In this document: positions 22,325-23,200 of the stretch, one piece after another
Position numbering within the stretch: the stretch's first letter is position 1
How the letters are laid out: the number at the start of each line of letters is the position of its first letter
Assembly (NCBI GenBank): GCA_023420935.1
Contig: JAEZUR010000131.1
Span: 1-23,200 of the forward strand
DNA: 23,200 nt
DNA from: Bacillota bacterium
GTDB taxonomy: Bacteria > Bacillota > Clostridia > Lachnospirales > Lachnospiraceae
Reading direction: 5' to 3'
Translations under genes and position numbers: made by a program
Notes under the pieces: model-generated
The model's database searches: none
Seen by the model: the letters and a program-made list of their open reading frames with translations, nothing else
Told to the model about the DNA's origin: nothing

Positions 22325-23200
22325 ATGAATGACCCCACAGTGGCCGATATTATTGTACAACTGTTGTTTTTAATGTTTTTAACTTTAGTCAATGCATTCT
22401 TTGCTTGCGCTGAGATGGCAACCGTTTCAGTTAACAAGAATAAGCTTTCCATGCTGGCTGATAACAAGAATAAGAAAGCTATACTTGTACAGAATCTATT
22501 AAAAGATCCGACGAAATTCTTATCAACCATTCAAGTTGCGATAACACTTTCCGGATTCTTCGCCAGTGCTTCTGCTGCAACTGGAATCTCAACATACCTG
22601 AATCACTTTTTAACAGGATTGAATGTACCTTATAGCAGCCAAATATCACTGGTTTTAATTACCATAGTCTTATCCTATTTTACATTAGTATTTGGCGAAT
22701 TAGTACCAAAACGTATTGCATTACAAAAAGCAGAATCCATCAGTTTAGCATCTGTTAAGCCGATCTTGGTTATCTCAAAAATAGCTTCACCATTTATTAA
22801 ATTACTTTCTGCTTCTACTAGTTTAGTTTTACATATATTAGGTATGAAAACTGATGACTTAGAAGAAAAGGTATCCAAGGAAGAAATCAAATCATTAGTC
22901 GAAGCAGGTCAAGCACATGGCGTGTTTAATAAATACGAAAAGGATATGATCTATTCCATCTTTGAATTTGATGATATTGTAGCTAGAGAAATCATGACTC
23001 CTCGTACTGATGTATTTGCTATTGATATTAATGAGCCATTAGATGAATATTTAGACGAGTTATTAGAGTCAAGACATTCTAGAATTCCTGTTTATGATGA
23101 AGATATTGATGATATTATTGGAATACTTTATATTAAAGACTTCTTTATTGAAGCAAGAAAGAAAGGGTTCGATCAAGTAAATATACGACCTCTTCTTCAT
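22325..23200 (+). CDS. CNNM/CBS-domain membrane protein, hemolysin-C-like family (3' truncated by window)
   Basis: 292 codons are visible and the frame is still open at the window end. The N-terminal CNNM (DUF21) domain spans about 8-190, with hydrophobic segments near 8-28, 58-80, 93-115 and 130-155. It carries the characteristic NAFFACAEMATVSVNKNKL and FGELVPKRIALQKAE. The acidic linker KEEIKSLVEAGQAHGVFN follows, then the CBS pair beginning at about 217 with IMTPRTDVFAIDINEPLDEY and SRIPVYDEDIDDIIGI. Relatives (CorB/CorC, YhdP, TlyC) take part in magnesium or other cation export; hemolysis is mostly a historical label. The start ATG lies 2 nt past the egsA stop, with AGGAGG (22311-22316) inside the last egsA codons. 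Confidence 0.92.
   Translation, partial: MNDPTVADIIVQLLFLMFLTLVNAFFACAEMATVSVNKNKLSMLADNKNKKAILVQNLLKDPTKFLSTIQVAITLSGFFASASAATGISTYLNHFLTGLNVPYSSQISLVLITIVLSYFTLVFGELVPKRIALQKAESISLASVKPILVISKIASPFIKLLSASTSLVLHILGMKTDDLEEKVSKEEIKSLVEAGQAHGVFNKYEKDMIYSIFEFDDIVAREIMTPRTDVFAIDINEPLDEYLDELLESRHSRIPVYDEDIDDIIGILYIKDFFIEARKKGFDQVNIRPLLH

Noticed and set aside
1..23200. tRNA, rRNA, insertion-sequence transposase or phage genes
   Set aside because: None was recognised by motif on either strand.

Overview
The window looks like a low-GC, Gram-positive chromosome of the Clostridia, most like a plant-sugar-fermenting member of the Lachnospiraceae. This is inferred from AT-rich intergenic DNA, strong AGGAGG-type ribosome binding sites, a class II GalT, a split two-gene transketolase, a GntR/LacI-type AraR and a hexameric clostridial-type glutamate dehydrogenase. 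No database search was possible, so the species is not claimed.

Layout. (1) 1-1550, rightward: the end of an FtsX-type ABC permease and its ATPase, clearly richer in GC than the rest, closed by a bidirectional terminator. (2) 1565-2315, leftward: two small membrane proteins (DUF2752, DUF4234). (3) 2513-3271, rightward: a short-chain dehydrogenase whose 3' end overlaps galT. (4) 3264-7014, leftward: a galK-galE-galT Leloir operon with its own promoter. (5) 7042-7750: a gene-free stretch holding a 16-unit heptamer array and a 274-bp ORF-less element with perfect 26-bp inverted ends and an RNA-like, pseudoknotted interior. (6) 7751-9103, leftward: an ArsR-type regulator and a small membrane protein. 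(7) 9172-17065, leftward: araR-araA-araB-araD-talC-tktN-tktC. (8) 17192-19165: an arylsulfotransferase-like surface protein that seems to have lost its catalytic residues, flanked by inverted copies of a 44-bp double-hairpin repeat. (9) 19255-20883, leftward: gdhA with a leader of about 260 nt containing terminator-like hairpins. (10) 20922-23200, rightward: sn-glycerol-1-phosphate dehydrogenase and the start of a CNNM/CBS membrane protein.

How the genes fit together. AraA, AraB and AraD turn L-arabinose into D-xylulose 5-phosphate, and the adjoining transaldolase and split transketolase carry it through the non-oxidative pentose phosphate pathway. A putative AraR operator lies inside the araR promoter, and a weaker one lies beside the talC promoter. 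GalK, GalT and GalE convert galactose to glucose 1-phosphate. The region therefore covers use of two sugars released from hemicellulose and pectin.

The features most worth a second look are the 274-bp structured element, the heptamer array beside it, the double-hairpin repeats around the degenerate sulfotransferase, and the gdhA leader.
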